Origin: Combretum micranthum
Taxonomy: Eukaryota; Streptophyta; Magnoliopsida; Myrtales; Combretaceae
Length of the DNA stretch: 64,000 nucleotides
Assembly (NCBI GenBank): GCA_024138025.1
Contig: JAMXBD010000391.1
Location: 806,001-870,000, forward strand
Reading direction: 5' to 3'
Shown: positions 24,565 through 38,392 of the stretch, piece after piece
How the letters are laid out: every line of letters starts with the position of its first letter
Numbering within the stretch: position 1 is the stretch's first letter
Translations under genes and position numbers: made by a program
Notes under the pieces: model-generated
Database searches by the model: none
What the model saw: only the letters and a program-made list of their open reading frames with translations
Told to the model about the DNA's origin: nothing

Positions 24565-25117
24565 TGTTGGAATTAAATTGTCTAATTTCAATATTTTTGA
24601 AATTGGCTCACACACATTACAAATAAAGGCCTTAATGGGTCTGGGTCCACAAGGGAGCCTATATTTATATCCACAATGAGAGGGACTCATCCTAGCTGTT
24701 GGTCGTTTGTCTCATCTGACGGACGATATCGACAGCTAGATTCTCTATAAATACCATTAGTTCTTATCTCATTGGAATATGTGAAATATTTGACAAACAC
24801 CGTTATGCTGCTGTATTTCTATTTTTGTGAATCGATTACTTGACTCACTCAAGAACACACACAATATTCGTGGTACCTAGTGGGTTGATATTTTTTAGCT
24901 GTCTCACATGTCATGCATGTTAAGGCCTAGTGAGATTGCCTACTCTTCCTCCCTATCTGATTCTCTCTTGATCACCTTCGTACGTATTGTTTCTCTAGAC
25001 CACTTGTAGCATGATGTTTACGCAGCACGCACATGATCGTATCCAGATCTATACCCACACAAAAGAATTATTTTGTAATTAGATAAAAGATTATACTTTG
25101 GATTCTATTATTTAACA
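24565..25117 (+). mobile_element. LTR-like segment in the GSTL-2 upstream region
   Basis: Duplicate of 13135-13688, with the same TGTTGGAATTAAATTG start and TTTAACA end. It has no target duplication and is tentative as an LTR. Confidence 0.35.
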
Positions 25118-25270
25118 CCAATAAAAGTGGGTTGGTTAAATATTAGTAGATGGTATTTTAAATATTGACACATCATTTTCCTCATAAAAAAATAAAACTA
25201 CCATTGATTTTACTGTAGAACTTGATTCCATGGAAAATTTGAACAAATATCTGCAAAGGGACGACAGGTG

Positions 25271-25316
25271 GCAGTCCGAACGATCACATAAAGTGCGGAG
25301 ACGCCAGGAGATAATG
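25271..25316. other. 46-bp segment present only in the GSTL-2 promoter
   Basis: The two upstream regions align except that copy 2 has these 46 bp between GACAGGTG and ATAAAT, while copy 1 joins the flanks directly at 13841/13842. GACAGGTG and GCCAGGAG flank the extra segment, which suggests a microhomology deletion in copy 1. It lies about 150 bp upstream of the TATA box. Confidence 0.85.
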
Positions 25317-25421
25317 ATAAATACGTTTGGAATAACGTAAACACATTTACTATAAATTCCACATCTCTCTCTCTCTCTCTCTCTCTTTCTGCAAGAAGTG
25401 AATTCCACACGGCTGCGCGTT

Positions 25422-25466
25422 CGTCACTGACTTTGACTCCCTTCTTCGACCGCCTTCCACTATAAA
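25422..25466 (+). promoter_or_regulatory. GSTL-2 core promoter motifs
   Basis: Same set as in GSTL-1: CGTCA (25422-25426), TTGAC (25433-25437) and TATAAA (25461-25466). A CT repeat lies just upstream at about 25365-25386. Confidence 0.45.
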
Positions 25467-25538
25467 TTACGCTTCCACATCCTGCTTCGGCGCATAGACG
25501 CCTTTCCGTATCTAATTCTCTCTTAATACCATCAAGCC

Positions 25539-28500
25539 ATGGCTGCTCCGTAAGTAAAGCACTACAACCATTTTTTTTTTTTTTTTTTGTCTTTAATCTT
25601 TAAACTTATGTTCATAAATTTGATTAAACTAGTAGGACTAATAATAATCTTGTGTTTTTGTGTTGTTCTTTTGTTTGCTAGAGCTGTCAAGGAACATTTG
25701 CCTGAACCCTTGAATTCCAGTGCTGAACAACCTCCATTGTTTGATGGAACCATAAGGTTTGATTTGATTTATACGATAATTCTTGTTCTTTTTCCTTTTT
25801 TTTTTTCCCTTTAAGCTTTTGTTTTTGGTTTGATTATTCTTTGTAATGTGTTTTATTGTTGATTTGTGAAGGTTGTACACTTGTTATACTTGTCCATTTG
25901 CTCAGCGTGTGTGGATCACAAGGAACATTAAGGCAGGTTCTTTTTTTCGTTTTTCAATTTTGTTTCATTAGTTCTTGTGAATTATATTTTTTTTATCTTT
26001 AGTAGCATGAACATTTAGAGGCGGATGGAAGGATGTGAATTTGCTGTCCTTAAATTTTTACAGATGTTATAAAATAAGGCCTTGTCTGTTTCAAGAAAAT
26101 CTATTTGTTAGTTGGAAAAGCGTTTTACCTATAAATGTTTTCTAGCAAATAGTGTGTTTTGTCATGTTTGATTGGTTTACAAAAGTATGCTGGGAGAATT
26201 TTTCAATGAAATTCCGAGGCGCCTAATTGAAAGAAAATTTTATGGAGATAGGGCTGATTGGCAAATATGGATGCCTTTGCTTTATTGCTAGGATCATGTT
26301 CATCTATGGCTAGATTATTTATGGGGAATATGACACTTTAAATTAACAAATTAACCAATATCCAAAGAGAAAATAAGCTAATGATGGGAATGTTATTTAT
26401 AAGGCATAATTTGAATTTCCATAGTTTTATGTAAAATTTGAAATATTCTATATATTTGTTTGTCCTATTGGCTATTTAATGACTTAATTTTATATCTAAT
26501 GGTAATCAAACCATTGAAATACTTAATATATCGATTATTTTTATTAATCGGATAATTGACTGAAGTTCCCATAAATTTTATAATAAGAACTTTTGAAAAT
26601 AATTTATTCTTTTTTAGATGATGGAAAAATCTAAATATTTAACCCTTTACTTTTGATTTCTATATATTTCTTGGGTAGACATACCATGGATACACTACTA
26701 CTAGTTAAAGTTAAATGTTAGAGGTGTTGGGAAGGATTAGGGACATGTGATTTGGTTGGAGGTGGTGCTAGGCTCCTGCGTGTATCTTAAAGAATTTAGG
26801 AAAATTATATGGATAGGCAAACACATGTCATTATTTGTACATGTATTACTTCACAAAATAAAATTTATAATTATGTTTCTCAAAATTTTAGGTTTAGATG
26901 TGTTTTATTTTGAGGTGGGTACATGTTCCTCTAGTTTTCATAAAACCTTTATCTTTGGTAGATTAACTTTTCTTCACTTAATTGTGGAATAACATAGTTG
27001 TTATTTTGCATGAGAAATGTTTGTTTCCAACCTCTACATGCAAAGGAACCCTTTAGAGATAGTAGAGATCAAAAGAAAAAAATCTCTCTCTTAGATTTGT
27101 AGATTTTATCAAGTGTTTGTGTTAGGCCATCTATTATTTTTGTACTTCCATTTATTATTTTATTTTTAAAATTATTATTCATTCTAGTGTTGTTTCATCT
27201 GAGTTTCAGGGATTACAAGACAAGATTAAATTGGTACCCCTTAATCTCCAAGACAGGCCTGTCTGGTATAAGGAAAAAGTATACCCTGTTAATAAGGTCT
27301 GGTTTTCTTGTGATTATTATCTGGAGCATTCTGAAATGTGAATTTGTTTAAATACAAATTATGCCAGTGATTAACCACAATATTTTGCAAGGGTAGATCC
27401 TTGATGCTATTACAAAAGACCCCAAGAAAATTAGGTTGCATTTGTATAACCTGGAGATCTAGTTGCAACTTTTTTGGAAATATTACTTGGATGGTATCTT
27501 TTTTCTCTATATTTTGAGTACTTTGTATATAACCAAATAAGTTATTGGAATGCTAAAGCTTGCAGGTGCTTGTACTAAAATTTTTCCTCCTTATCATAAC
27601 CTTGTTTTTTGAAAGGGCTTTTGTGCTGAAAGAAAGTTGGCAGAATTAATCCTGCTGGTTCTCTTATGTGTGTGGGGGTGGAAAAAGGGGTGGGGGTAGG
27701 TTGTGTTGAAGTGGATGTCAAGTTGGCATAATGCAAGAATTACATATGTTCTTAACATAGGCATTTGCTATGCATGCTCTTTTTCACATGATGGGCCAAT
27801 TATTGTTGTGTGACTATCTTTTTTATCCTTTCCAGGTGCCAGCACTAGAACACAATGGCAAGATTATAGGGGAAAGTCTTGACTTGATAGAGTATTTAGA
27901 TACCAACTTTGAAGGGCCACCTCTACTCCCTGATGTGAGTACTACCTAACCTTAAGTGAATATACTTCCTTTATTTGCATACTTTCCATATCAGATCTGT
28001 TAATGTTATAGGATCATGAAAAGAAGATATTTGGTGAAGAGCTTATGTTTTGTGTTGATGAATTCATGAAAATTGTCTTTACCTCATTCAAAGGCGACCC
28101 ACATAAAGAAACCAGTAAGAGATTGAGATCACAGTTTGAGTATGCCTTTATTTTTTGCAGCAATCTATAGTAGAAAGTTAATGCTTTTGTCGTTATACCA
28201 GGTGCTGCTTTTGGTCACTTGGAGAAAGCTCTTCATAAGTTTGAGGATGGACCCTTTTTCCTTGGTCAATTAAGTTTGGTAAATATCATGACATGGTTTA
28301 TTGTGCTATAAAATGCGCCAGGAAGACACATGTATTTAGTGATGTAAACAAGTCGAATTGAATTGATACAATGCTAAGTTCTAGCTTGGGTTTGACTTGG
28401 AATTTAGAGCTTGAGCTAACTCAACACTCGGAATGCTCAAATTCAACTTGATTTGAAGCACATGATTTAATTAAAAATTATCCCTTCGGCTCTACTTAAG

Positions 28501-29392
28501 TTTGATAAGGCTCCTAGACTAGTTTGGCCAAATATTATGTAACTCAAGCTAGACCTAGTGAACTATTCGGGTAAATTGAACTCAAAGTTAACTCATCTGC
28601 TACTAGATCAAACTTAAGTAGATATCAAGGCAAACTTAAGTAGCTTGTAAGTGCCTTTGGCTCTTTTACACCCCTAAATTTATCTGTGCACTTTTTCTAA
28701 TATCTTGAAGACACTGGATTATTTTAGATTTGTGGTTTGATGTGATACAGGTTGATATTGCATACATCCCCTTAATTGAAAGATTCCAAATCTTCTTATC
28801 AGAGGTCTTTAGCTATGATATTACTGCTGGCAGACCTAAGTTAGCTGCATGGATTAAGGTATGTAAATAGGGGGAGATGTAATCTTACATTGTTGTTTGT
28901 AGCCTTATGATGGATCCAGTATGCCTTTTGTTCCTTCAGTTAGTTTCTGGATGATAGTAGATTACTGTGTTATCTATTGGGTACTATACTGTTACATTGG
29001 CTGATGCTTCAGAAGTATGTCCTTTGATAATTTTCATCTTCCTTGAAATATACTTATTTCGAGTGTCTTATAGAAATAGTGAAGAATATACAATCCTATC
29101 ATCTCTTATTCTTATATATAGATGGAGGGATGCTATGAGTTTTGCATCTTCTCTGGCCATATGAGTGGTGTTTACTAAACAATTGTAATGCAACCGGGAG
29201 TTTAGCAAGTTTCTATCTTAAAAATTTTATCTGCTTTAGATATAATGTCCATGTAAAGATGACTAATAGACTTGAATTTTCTCATCTAATCATACATTGC
29301 AGGAAATGAATAAGATTGATGCCTACACTCAAACCAAAACTGACCCAAAGGAACTTGTCGAGTTTTACAAGAAGATGTTCATGGTAGTGTAA
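25539..29392 (+). CDS. GSTL: GSTL-2: glutathione transferase, lambda class
   Basis: Nine exons as in GSTL-1: 25539-25549, 25682-25756, 25872-25932, 27210-27296, 27836-27934, 28012-28114, 28202-28278, 28751-28858 and 29303-29392; 236 residues, open throughout. It has the same catalytic Cys36 (CPFAQR), cis-Pro80 and Glu91-Ser92, and the same C-terminal helices. Intron 3 again starts with GC (AAG|GCAGGT); using the nearby GT instead would add 4 nt and break the frame. Relative to GSTL-1 it has S107P, R115K, M117I, A119G, L123M, I133V and V147A, and only four silent changes. The start ATG lies in a good context (GCCATGGC) 73 bp after the TATA box. It is head to head with UGT-B. It is probably functional and cytosolic. 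Confidence 0.9.
28336..28677. mobile_element. MITE-like element in GSTL-2 intron 7
   Basis: Copy of the element at 16856-17196 with the same TTAGTGATGTAAAC and TTTACACCCCTAA ends. Confidence 0.6.
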
Positions 29393-32300
29393 CTAACTGA
29401 TGAATATTCAAACTTCATATATGAGCACTATATTTTCGCTTTTTCTTGTCATATACTTTTTTCCTTACTGCCTAATCAGAGGACTCTGGTCTTGCAGGCA
29501 TAGCAGTAAAGATGCCAACTGCTTATGTTGTTTCTCGCATATGCGATGGTTTGAATAAATTAGACGAGGGAATGGATGCCTTGATGAATTGTTTTCCCTT
29601 TGATCACATTCTTGTTTTCATGTCTACTCCTTATTCGGACTCACATCTAGTCTTCTATTTTTTTTTGTCTCATAAATTCGAGGATGTTATTGAACATTTA
29701 CCCAGTAATAATCATATGTTCGGTGCTACTGTCTTAATTAATATTTGTATGTGGATGATGTGGTTTTATGTTAAAATAATTTATTAGAAAAAAATTGGAG
29801 ACTAAGGATAGAAAATGAGGCAGGTCTCCATAGTATGAACTAACAAATCTTTGGGAACTCCGTATGAAAAATAGAATTATATGGAAGGGAACAAAATATC
29901 GTATGCCATTAAAACACATGACATTGAGGAATCGTCAATCCCATTCGATTTTCATAGAGTTTTATATGTTTGGCCACAAAATTTAGTAGTTTGGATGGAT
30001 CATATAAGATTTGATTTTTATCTGTTCTTAAAATCTAATTACTACCCGGATGGTTTGTATAGCTACTTCAAATTAGGTCTTACCTGTTTCTATAATAGGG
30101 ATATCACTAAGTGGATCTTTATAGGCATTCAATTTATCTGGTCCATAATATTAGATTAAAAATCTCGTAAGTTTAGCGTTATGATATAGTCTTTTGATCT
30201 TTATAGCAATTGTTTTGAAAAGAGTATGTCATTTTTTTATATTAAGTAGTGGGATTTTTCTCTGGTGGGAAGTTATTTTGTCTTATAAGGAAAATTGTTT
30301 TTAATTTACAAATAAGGAGAAACGAAGGACAGTGTTTTTCAAAAAAATATATGTCTTCAAATAGATAGTCTTAGAGTGCAAATACCTGGATTGAAACCTA
30401 GTTTCTATCTTGATCCTTTATGGTTAATGGCATCTACTTATCATGCTACTTTCAAATAAGTTTTATACAATGCTCTTCTTTACAATTTAGATGTTAAGCT
30501 AATTTATATGGTTATTATAGTTATATGCCATGCATTCTTTTGAATTAAGCATGATGCAGTGCTCTTCCTTTCGATATAGACCACCTCATTGGTAATTTGT
30601 ATAGTCCTTTAGGGCCAAATGGTAACTACATCCTATACTTTCTTTCAAATAAAACTTGATACATTGCTCTTCTTTGGAGAATCGGTATAACCTTATATCT
30701 AGACCACAATAGTTATAGTTATTTCAAATAATGATTAAGGATTCACTATTTGATTTTTTATTTTAGTTCAATTTTTATTGACTCATATCTTGATAAAAGG
30801 TCAAAACTCACAGTTTGATGTGTTTAGAATTTCGAATCCTAATTTAATTCAGTACTTTTGATGGAAAAAAAAAAAAAAGGAAAGAAATTGTTTAATCAAA
30901 ATCATCTTTTCATTAATAGCACAAAAATGCCTATTTCCTTTAATTGCTAAATGCTATGAATTATCACGAATGTTGGGTGAAACATTCGATTCACCAAGTG
31001 CAATTCTGTGGACTGAGATTGCCGGTTCTTAAAACCAGCCCGAGATTGACTTTTGCAAGGGAAGTCTTGGCTCAACTATTTTAGGAACCCTAACTTATTG
31101 GTTCCATGCTGCTTATGGACTTCGACTAAGGCTTACTTGTTTACACCATTATTGTCAAAACTAGTCTAGATCGGCCGATTCGATCGAAACCTGCACTAAT
31201 GCTAGGTCGGGTCTTGCTCAAGACTCATTTTTTCATCAAACTAGCAAGACCTGGTAAACCTAGGCAGTCGAACCAGGAAACCTAGGGGGTCGAACTAGTT
31301 GACCTGGACTGAAAAGTAAAAAACAAAATAAAAAAACTAGAAATTTAATATTTATTCATACTTTATTATAAATTTATAAAATATAATTATTATATTATTT
31401 TTATTTAATAATTAATTGATTAATTTGATTCAAATATATATTTAATTAAGTGATGTCATATATATTGGTTTTTCATAATTAAATTATCTCTTATATTTTT
31501 ACTTTTTCGTGATCCCTGTTTGATCCCCAGTTTAAATCGCTTCGACCTTTGACCCCCCTAGCTTGTTTGGGTCAAACCCTGGTGTGGTTCTGACAATATT
31601 GGTTTATACATCTATAAATCTAAACATGAGCTAGGTCTAACCTGTAAATCGATAGAAATATTGGATTAGCTGTTCAGTCGTATTATTAAACTGTTCTAGA
31701 TTAGATCTCACCAATTCATGATCCGATAGATCCGAGCCAATTTAGCTGATGCCAAGGTGTAATACACCTAATATAATGCCAATAATTTTTGCAAGACAAA
31801 ACCAGCACCACTGTGTAAGACTATAGACAATTAAGACTTATCACAAGCGTCAAGAGAATAGAGACACCCATCTAGATGAATAATTTTGAAATCTAAACTG
31901 CTTTATTTATTTAACATCCAAAGTGCGGGAGTTCTCCATTTAATTAATGTCCCGATCATTAATATAAATAGTCTTTTTTTTTTCCTCGCCGCTGATATGA
32001 ATAGTTAAATACGAAAGTTATTTAATAAGTTTTTCTCAATCATGGGACTGGTCTAGTACGGATGGAAGTTTTCCAATGGGATCATGCCATTTGAGATGGA
32101 GTCCTTAAGCTTGGAAAGATGTAAACATTGGTAATATTTAAGTAAGATTCCATCAATTACAAATAAATTATATAGAGTGTGACATATTACAGATAAAAAG
32201 ATTTAAGTGAATATTAACACATGACTAATTGATTTGATAGTTAATTTAAAAACTATATATTATTTTATCCGTCTGTTAAAATGTAATTAGTAGTTATTAT

Positions 32301-32458
32301 AACGTGTATGTACACATTATTTTTCCGATACAAATGATGGAAAGGCTTTTGAGAAAGAAAAAAAAAAAACAGATGTTTACATATAAGTTTAAACAAAGTA
32401 TAAATATTATGATATGTGATGCTTATGAAAAATATATGTTTGCATACAAGAACAAATA
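29393..32458. other. 3' flank of GSTL-2
   Basis: Duplicate of 17912-20984 with the same small unassigned ORFs (29512-29787, 29881-30159). It ends exactly at the insertion point of the 5.9-kb LTR-type element. Confidence 0.6.
31146..31602. mobile_element. Copy 2 of the hAT-like TIR element
   Basis: Same ends as 19671-20122. It was duplicated with the module and not inserted independently. Confidence 0.55.
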
Positions 32459-35400
32459 TGTAATCCCCCTAATTTTACGTAATCTAATTTTAATAAATAC
32501 TAAAAATGTAATATAGAATTATATTGAATATTTGGAATAAGTAGTAAAAATCACTCCAAATTTTTCACGATTTGAAATTGTTAAAGTATGAATGAATTTG
32601 ATTATAATTAGAAAGATTAAAATCATACCAATAAAAAATTTTGAAAATACAAAACTGTAACAAATATGATCTCAATTAATTTATAAAACAACGATAAGGT
32701 AATTGTTAATATAAAGTTACTGAATTCTCTTTCCTTAAGATCAAAACTTAGAAAATAAATCCTATGCTTGTTAAATAATGAAACAATAGTGTTCAAACTA
32801 TTTTTAATACGATGACAATATTAAGTAGCCTAGATAAAATATGTTGTTATTAACAAATTAGTAGGAATAATTCCTATACAGTAAAACATAACGTTTGATA
32901 AAATGATCAATAGTCCAATAAATAAATCATAGTTAACTGTAATTTCAAATCACAATAAAAGATGATTAATTTTCAGGACTTGCAAGATATAAAAATATAA
33001 ATTAAAGACAAATCACTAGAATTACAAAAGATACGATAAGATCACGAATAGATCAATATCTAAGAAACTAGAACTTAAATGAATATTTAAATTACACTAA
33101 TATTCTAATAAAACCTTTTAGAAATTAAAATCCCGAATTGTCAATGTAACCTTTCATAATTTTCACAACTAGAAAATGAACAAATTAGCAAATGTAAAAC
33201 TAATATGAAATATACAACTCAACAAAAATCTTAAAATAGATCTATAAATTGTAAAAAACTCATTCATATCTTGAAAAACCCGAATAAAAATTTCTTTGAC
33301 CATAATAGATACCAAAAACGAGATTTCGTATCCTGAACTGATAATTCGATATATAATTCGGAGTAGCTCTAAATTTCAAAACCGATAAGATATAGTTTAC
33401 TAATAGAGCTTATCGGTATAAAAAAAATCCAAAGAGGAATTACTAGGATTATAATTATACGATAGATACTAATACCGATCAATAATGCCTAAACTAAATT
33501 TAAAATAAAAAATTTCAAACCTGCTGGCATACTTGTTAGGAATTATGAATTTATTAAGACTTAGTTCCTAAATCAATTTATTAAACTTGAAAAATGTAAT
33601 TGTGTAAGTTAAAGTACTTAAAATAATCAATTGTGTAAACTCGAAGTTAAAAAACTTGTACATATAAACGACTTAGAGTTTTGTAGTAACATAGGAAAAC
33701 TCTATTTCGATAAAACTTATACACAACGGTTATAAAAATACGTTTATAAAATTAATAGTGGTTAAATGATTTTAATTAGTTATTATTCAAATAATAAACA
33801 AATGAATAAATAAATAAAGTGAAAACAAAACAAAATAGAACCGCTGCACATTAAGAGAAGTAACGTGATTGCTGCAGTGGGAGACACGCACGCTTGAAGG
33901 AGGACTCGGACAGAATTTGTACACCACGAAAACAGAGGAGTCGGTGCTTAAAGAATTCTTCACGCGCACGGCAGGAATTTCCCACGCACGAGCAGCCTCC
34001 ACGCATAGCGACCTGCATGAGCAAGCTGCAAAATGTCCACGCACAAACAGTCCCCCCACGTTGAAACAGAAGACTACAAATTTCAACTGGAACAGAGTAG
34101 CTGTCGGCTGCAATTCCTTTTCACGCACGGCGCAACCGGGCTTCTCCCACGCATCTACATCCAGCTGGAATAGCACGAACAGAGGAGAATCTATATATAT
34201 ATATATATAGTATGCACTGTAAATCCAACACGTTGTTGGAGACCTCCACACGCAGCATAGGAAGTCCTTCACGTGTAGCAGCAGCAGCAACAAAACAAAG
34301 GATGGCCACTGCTGGATATCAAGCACGGACCAAAGAATTCCACGCACAGCATCAATGACAGCAGCTTCTCCACGCATCCAGCAGTAGCCACGATCAGAAT
34401 CCCACAAGCAGCAGGAGTCCTTATCTCCACACACATTCAACAAGCCAGCAGCTGGGACATCACGCACAGCACACGCACAGCACCACACGCTTCATACACA
34501 CAATACCTCCACACACACAGCATTACTAGGATGAAAACAGAGCAGTGGAGAAAACAGAGCAGCAACTGTTGATCCTTCTCGGTTGCAGCAGATGTCATCG
34601 AACTTTGGTCCGAATTTCACACACAAATTCCACCCGAAAAGGACACCCCAACCAACCACAATACTCCACATAGGATTAGCCTTAAATGCAATACAATTTC
34701 AGTTCAAAACAAGTCATAAAACAGCTGCAACATGGAATTCAAATTCGTAATACAGCAGTAAGTGAATTTCCAACTGCAGAACTTCATTTTTCCTGCCCGA
34801 TTTTGATCTGAATTTAAGCCCCAAAATTCAAACGAAATTGACCCACAATCCAACTAAAATACTCCACATGTAATTAACATTAAATGCCAAGAATATGAGC
34901 TCAAGACAACAACCAAAACAGTTCCAAATTTGCCCTCAAATACCTAATAAAAACAAATAACAGCAGGAGGAATTCAACAAACACTGCAGCAGAGTTCCAA
35001 CTTCAACCTTAGATTTGATCATATTTTTGACTCGATTTTTGTGCAACTTGAGCTCCTAATTTACACACATAAACAACCTTAATTAACTACCAAACAAACA
35101 CATTTAATTCCCCTTGAAATCAGCCACAAATTTCACACAAATTCATCAAAAATTCGTCCTTAAATTCGCATCAAATTTCCACCCGAGAAACATCAACAAA
35201 AGCTTGTATTTATCAAGCTCAAAACCCTCTCTTTAGCCTCCTAAACTTAGCCTAACATTAGTACATATATATAGCGTTAAGTTACACATTAACTTAGCTC
35301 AAAATCTCCCCAAACACAATCTAAAATCTCTCTTAAAACAACCACTACGAATTTACCACACTCCACTTCAATGCTCACTTTATCAACCTTGTCTACACAC

Positions 35401-38392
35401 TCCAAAAATAAAGAGCATCCCTTGTTTATATCCTATAGTATTATCTAAGCTTCAAAACTCATCAACCACAATCGAAACACAATTTAACTAACCTAAACAA
35501 CATTAAAGACCAAGCTAGATGGTCTTGGTTTACCATAGATTGGAACCCAAGTTCAATAAGGTAAGAAAATAGAACAAATATATATGCTAGTTAGCTAGAT
35601 CAGTTTTCCTTAGTTATTCATCTTTCTAACCTTTCTCTTTAGGTTATTAACTTCATCAAGAATGAGGAGCTAAAGTCATTCTATGATCCAATCAAGGTAA
35701 GAATTACGTTAAGTTCAAATATTCGTTATGTTGATTTATAAGAATTTGTCTTATAAATTTATCAAGAATAATCTAATGGTATATTTATGTTATTTAGACT
35801 ATTTAGTATATAAATACAACAACTTGAAGATTTTAAGTGTAGAAATTCAAGTCTTAGAAAGGAAAAACCCAAAACCACCTTCAATTACAACAAACTAAGT
35901 TGAACTTTAGATTACTCATGTAAATACCTAGGAAGATTGAATAAACTGTATTGATGTGTTCATTATAAGCCAAAAAGGACCCCACCAATGGAAAGAACAC
36001 GAAAAATCCTATGAAATCGACTACTCATTTGTTAAAAACGGATAAGAAACGAATTAGATATTGCAAAAACAAAATTTAGATTTCTGCTGCCAAACTTGTG
36101 CGAACAGAGCGGACTGTTCTTGCCTTTTTCGTGTCCTTAATGACTTTGTTGATAAAAATAACACCACTAATGGATTGTACTCAGAAAATACTATGAAAAC
36201 GACTATTTATTCTTCAAAAATGGATTAGAAATGAGTTAGATCTGATCAAAACAAGTTTTGACTACAATTGTTAAAATTTACTTGAATTCTATGCATGTAT
36301 TGCATAAATTTAAAAATTGTACAAATGTCTTTCCTTAAAAAATAATTTCACTACTACAAAGTACTCTTCGAGTACTACCAAATCGACTATTTATACAACG
36401 AAATCGGATTTAAAACAAATAAGAAATCACAACTAGAAGTTCATTTCGTTTTCAACCAACATAAATGCTATTGTTATTTCTATTAATATAGTTATGATTA
36501 TTATCATTATTATTACTACTGCCTATAGTATTTTGTATTATTGATATTTTCATTAGAATTATCAATACCGTTATTTTTACATTAAAGTCATTATATTTAT
36601 ATTAACAATAATTCTATTATTATTTTTGTCACTACTGTTATTATTTACTAATAGTATGAAGATAATTGCTATTATTATACTTATATTATTACTAATATTG
36701 ATATTAACATTTCAAAACTAACATTACTAATAATATTGTAGTATTAAAATTAGTTTGTTTTACAATAAGAACAAAACTGAAATATAATAGAAATTTGATA
36801 TATCTACATATGATTTTTATAACTTTTGAAAGATATAGATACTAGAACATACACTTAAATAAATAGAAATACCAACTTGAGAGACAGATAAGGTTGACAG
36901 GCAAAGAATTAGTAAATAAAAATCTTCTGCTAAAAGTAGTAAAAGTTAAGAAAAGACAAATCCCTAGAATAAAAATATAGATAGCAATTACTAAAAACTG
37001 TATCAAGTACCGATACAGAATAGTTAGGCACCTATAAGGATTTAATTAAGTTATTTAACGATGCAATAATTAAAGTAACGAATTTAGTCTAATATTTTGC
37101 GATTAGAATCAGCGCCTTTAATTATAGGAAGACTTCTCTTACAGAAATAATCCAATAATAAATCTCTGTTATTTCCTTTCATAGGAAAATAAATCAATTT
37201 CCGGATTATCGATAGCTTATACAACAATCTAGCGAGGACTACAGGTGAGTAACTTAGACTTGTTATATTGTTTGTGATTGTAGTTTAGTTGCACTAAAAT
37301 ACAAAGATAATAATAATGAACTCTCGTGTGGGTGGGATTATGGGATTTGCTTGTTGTTTGAAATTACTTGTTTGATAAATACTACTAATCAAAAGTGATA
37401 ATGAATGGCTTGTGAAATTACTGTATGTAAAGCATGTTGAGTGTCTGAATGAAGTTGAACACTTATAATCTGACTAAAATTTATCAAACTCATAAGCAAA
37501 ATGGTGCATGCATAGCATGATTTGCACATACTGCATTATGTTTTTACGAACACCTATTACGTGTTAGAATTTCGGTTCTTGGTAATACTTGGTTTTTCTA
37601 GGCAATGGGCTATTAGTTTTATGCAAGTTTACCTTGTTCTGTCAGTTCCATGGGAACTAAATGGTAACGAAGGATGCCGCCCATGGTATCGCTGTGAAAT
37701 GGCTAACACTTAGTGGAGTTTCTAAGGTACAAAACAGGAACTGAGTGTTTAAACATCATTAACATAAAGAGATAATAATTGTGAGGATTATGGATTCCTG
37801 TGTACTTAGTTTCTCCTGGGTAGGTGATTCAGGTATCGGTTCCTTCAACCCCGATGAGAGGGCGTAAATCTCCATTCTGTTTGGATTCCGGTTTGTCCAA
37901 GCTTGTAATTGTTCATGTGTTTGATTGATGCATTACATATGATTGATAATAACTTGCTTGTTGTGATAAGTCTGGTTATTCACTGAGCCCGTGGTTTGCT
38001 CACCCCTCTATAGTTTTTGTGCAGGATTATTACTAGCTGGGATTGGGCTAAGAATGTGTGAAGAGAGTTTCTCCAACGAACTCTATTGAAGATAGAGATA
38101 TAGGATATTGTAAACTTAGAATGTAAATTTTATATTGTTGAAATTTGTAAGTGGTAGTTTGAAACCCAATTTCACTATTTGGTGGGGGATACCGATTCTC
38201 TGCGATCTTGGTAGAAATTGGATTCCACAGTTGAAATACTGTAATATATTATATCATTTGTATGATAAACATTTATAAATAAATAGAGTCTTGTATACTC
38301 TGACATACAAGACGGCTCTCATATTACGGATACACTCGTGATATGATGGCTTTAGATAAGTCCTGTTAGGCCCCTATATTAGAGTCGTGACA
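32459..38392 (-). mobile_element. 5.9-kb LTR-type insertion (solo long LTR or LARD)
   Basis: The insertion splits sequence that is continuous in the first unit (about 20974-20990). AAATA is duplicated at 32454-32458 and 38393-38397. The inserted DNA begins TGTAATCCCC and ends GAGTCGTGACA, so it has TG...CA ends. Read on the minus strand it starts TGTCACGACTC, like the LTR ending at 2029, which sets the strand. No gag, protease, integrase or reverse transcriptase frame is present. No internal repeat of either end was noticed, so a solo LTR of a long-LTR (Ty3-type) family fits best; a large non-autonomous element is the alternative. Confidence 0.75.
33860..34500. repeat. C/A-rich island of CACGCA and CAGCA motifs inside the 5.9-kb insertion
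   Basis: About a dozen CACGCA or CACGCG occurrences at irregular 20-40 bp spacing, mixed with CAGCAGCA, in a host sequence that is otherwise AT-rich. It produces a 233-codon minus-strand frame (33787-34488) with no family features and composition dictated by the repeat. A short (TA)n run interrupts it at about 34191-34209. Confidence 0.7.

Noticed and set aside
33787..34488. 233-codon minus-strand ORF
   Set aside because: It lies in the CACGCA/CAGCA low-complexity island of a noncoding LTR-type insertion and shows no domain, start context or splice pattern.
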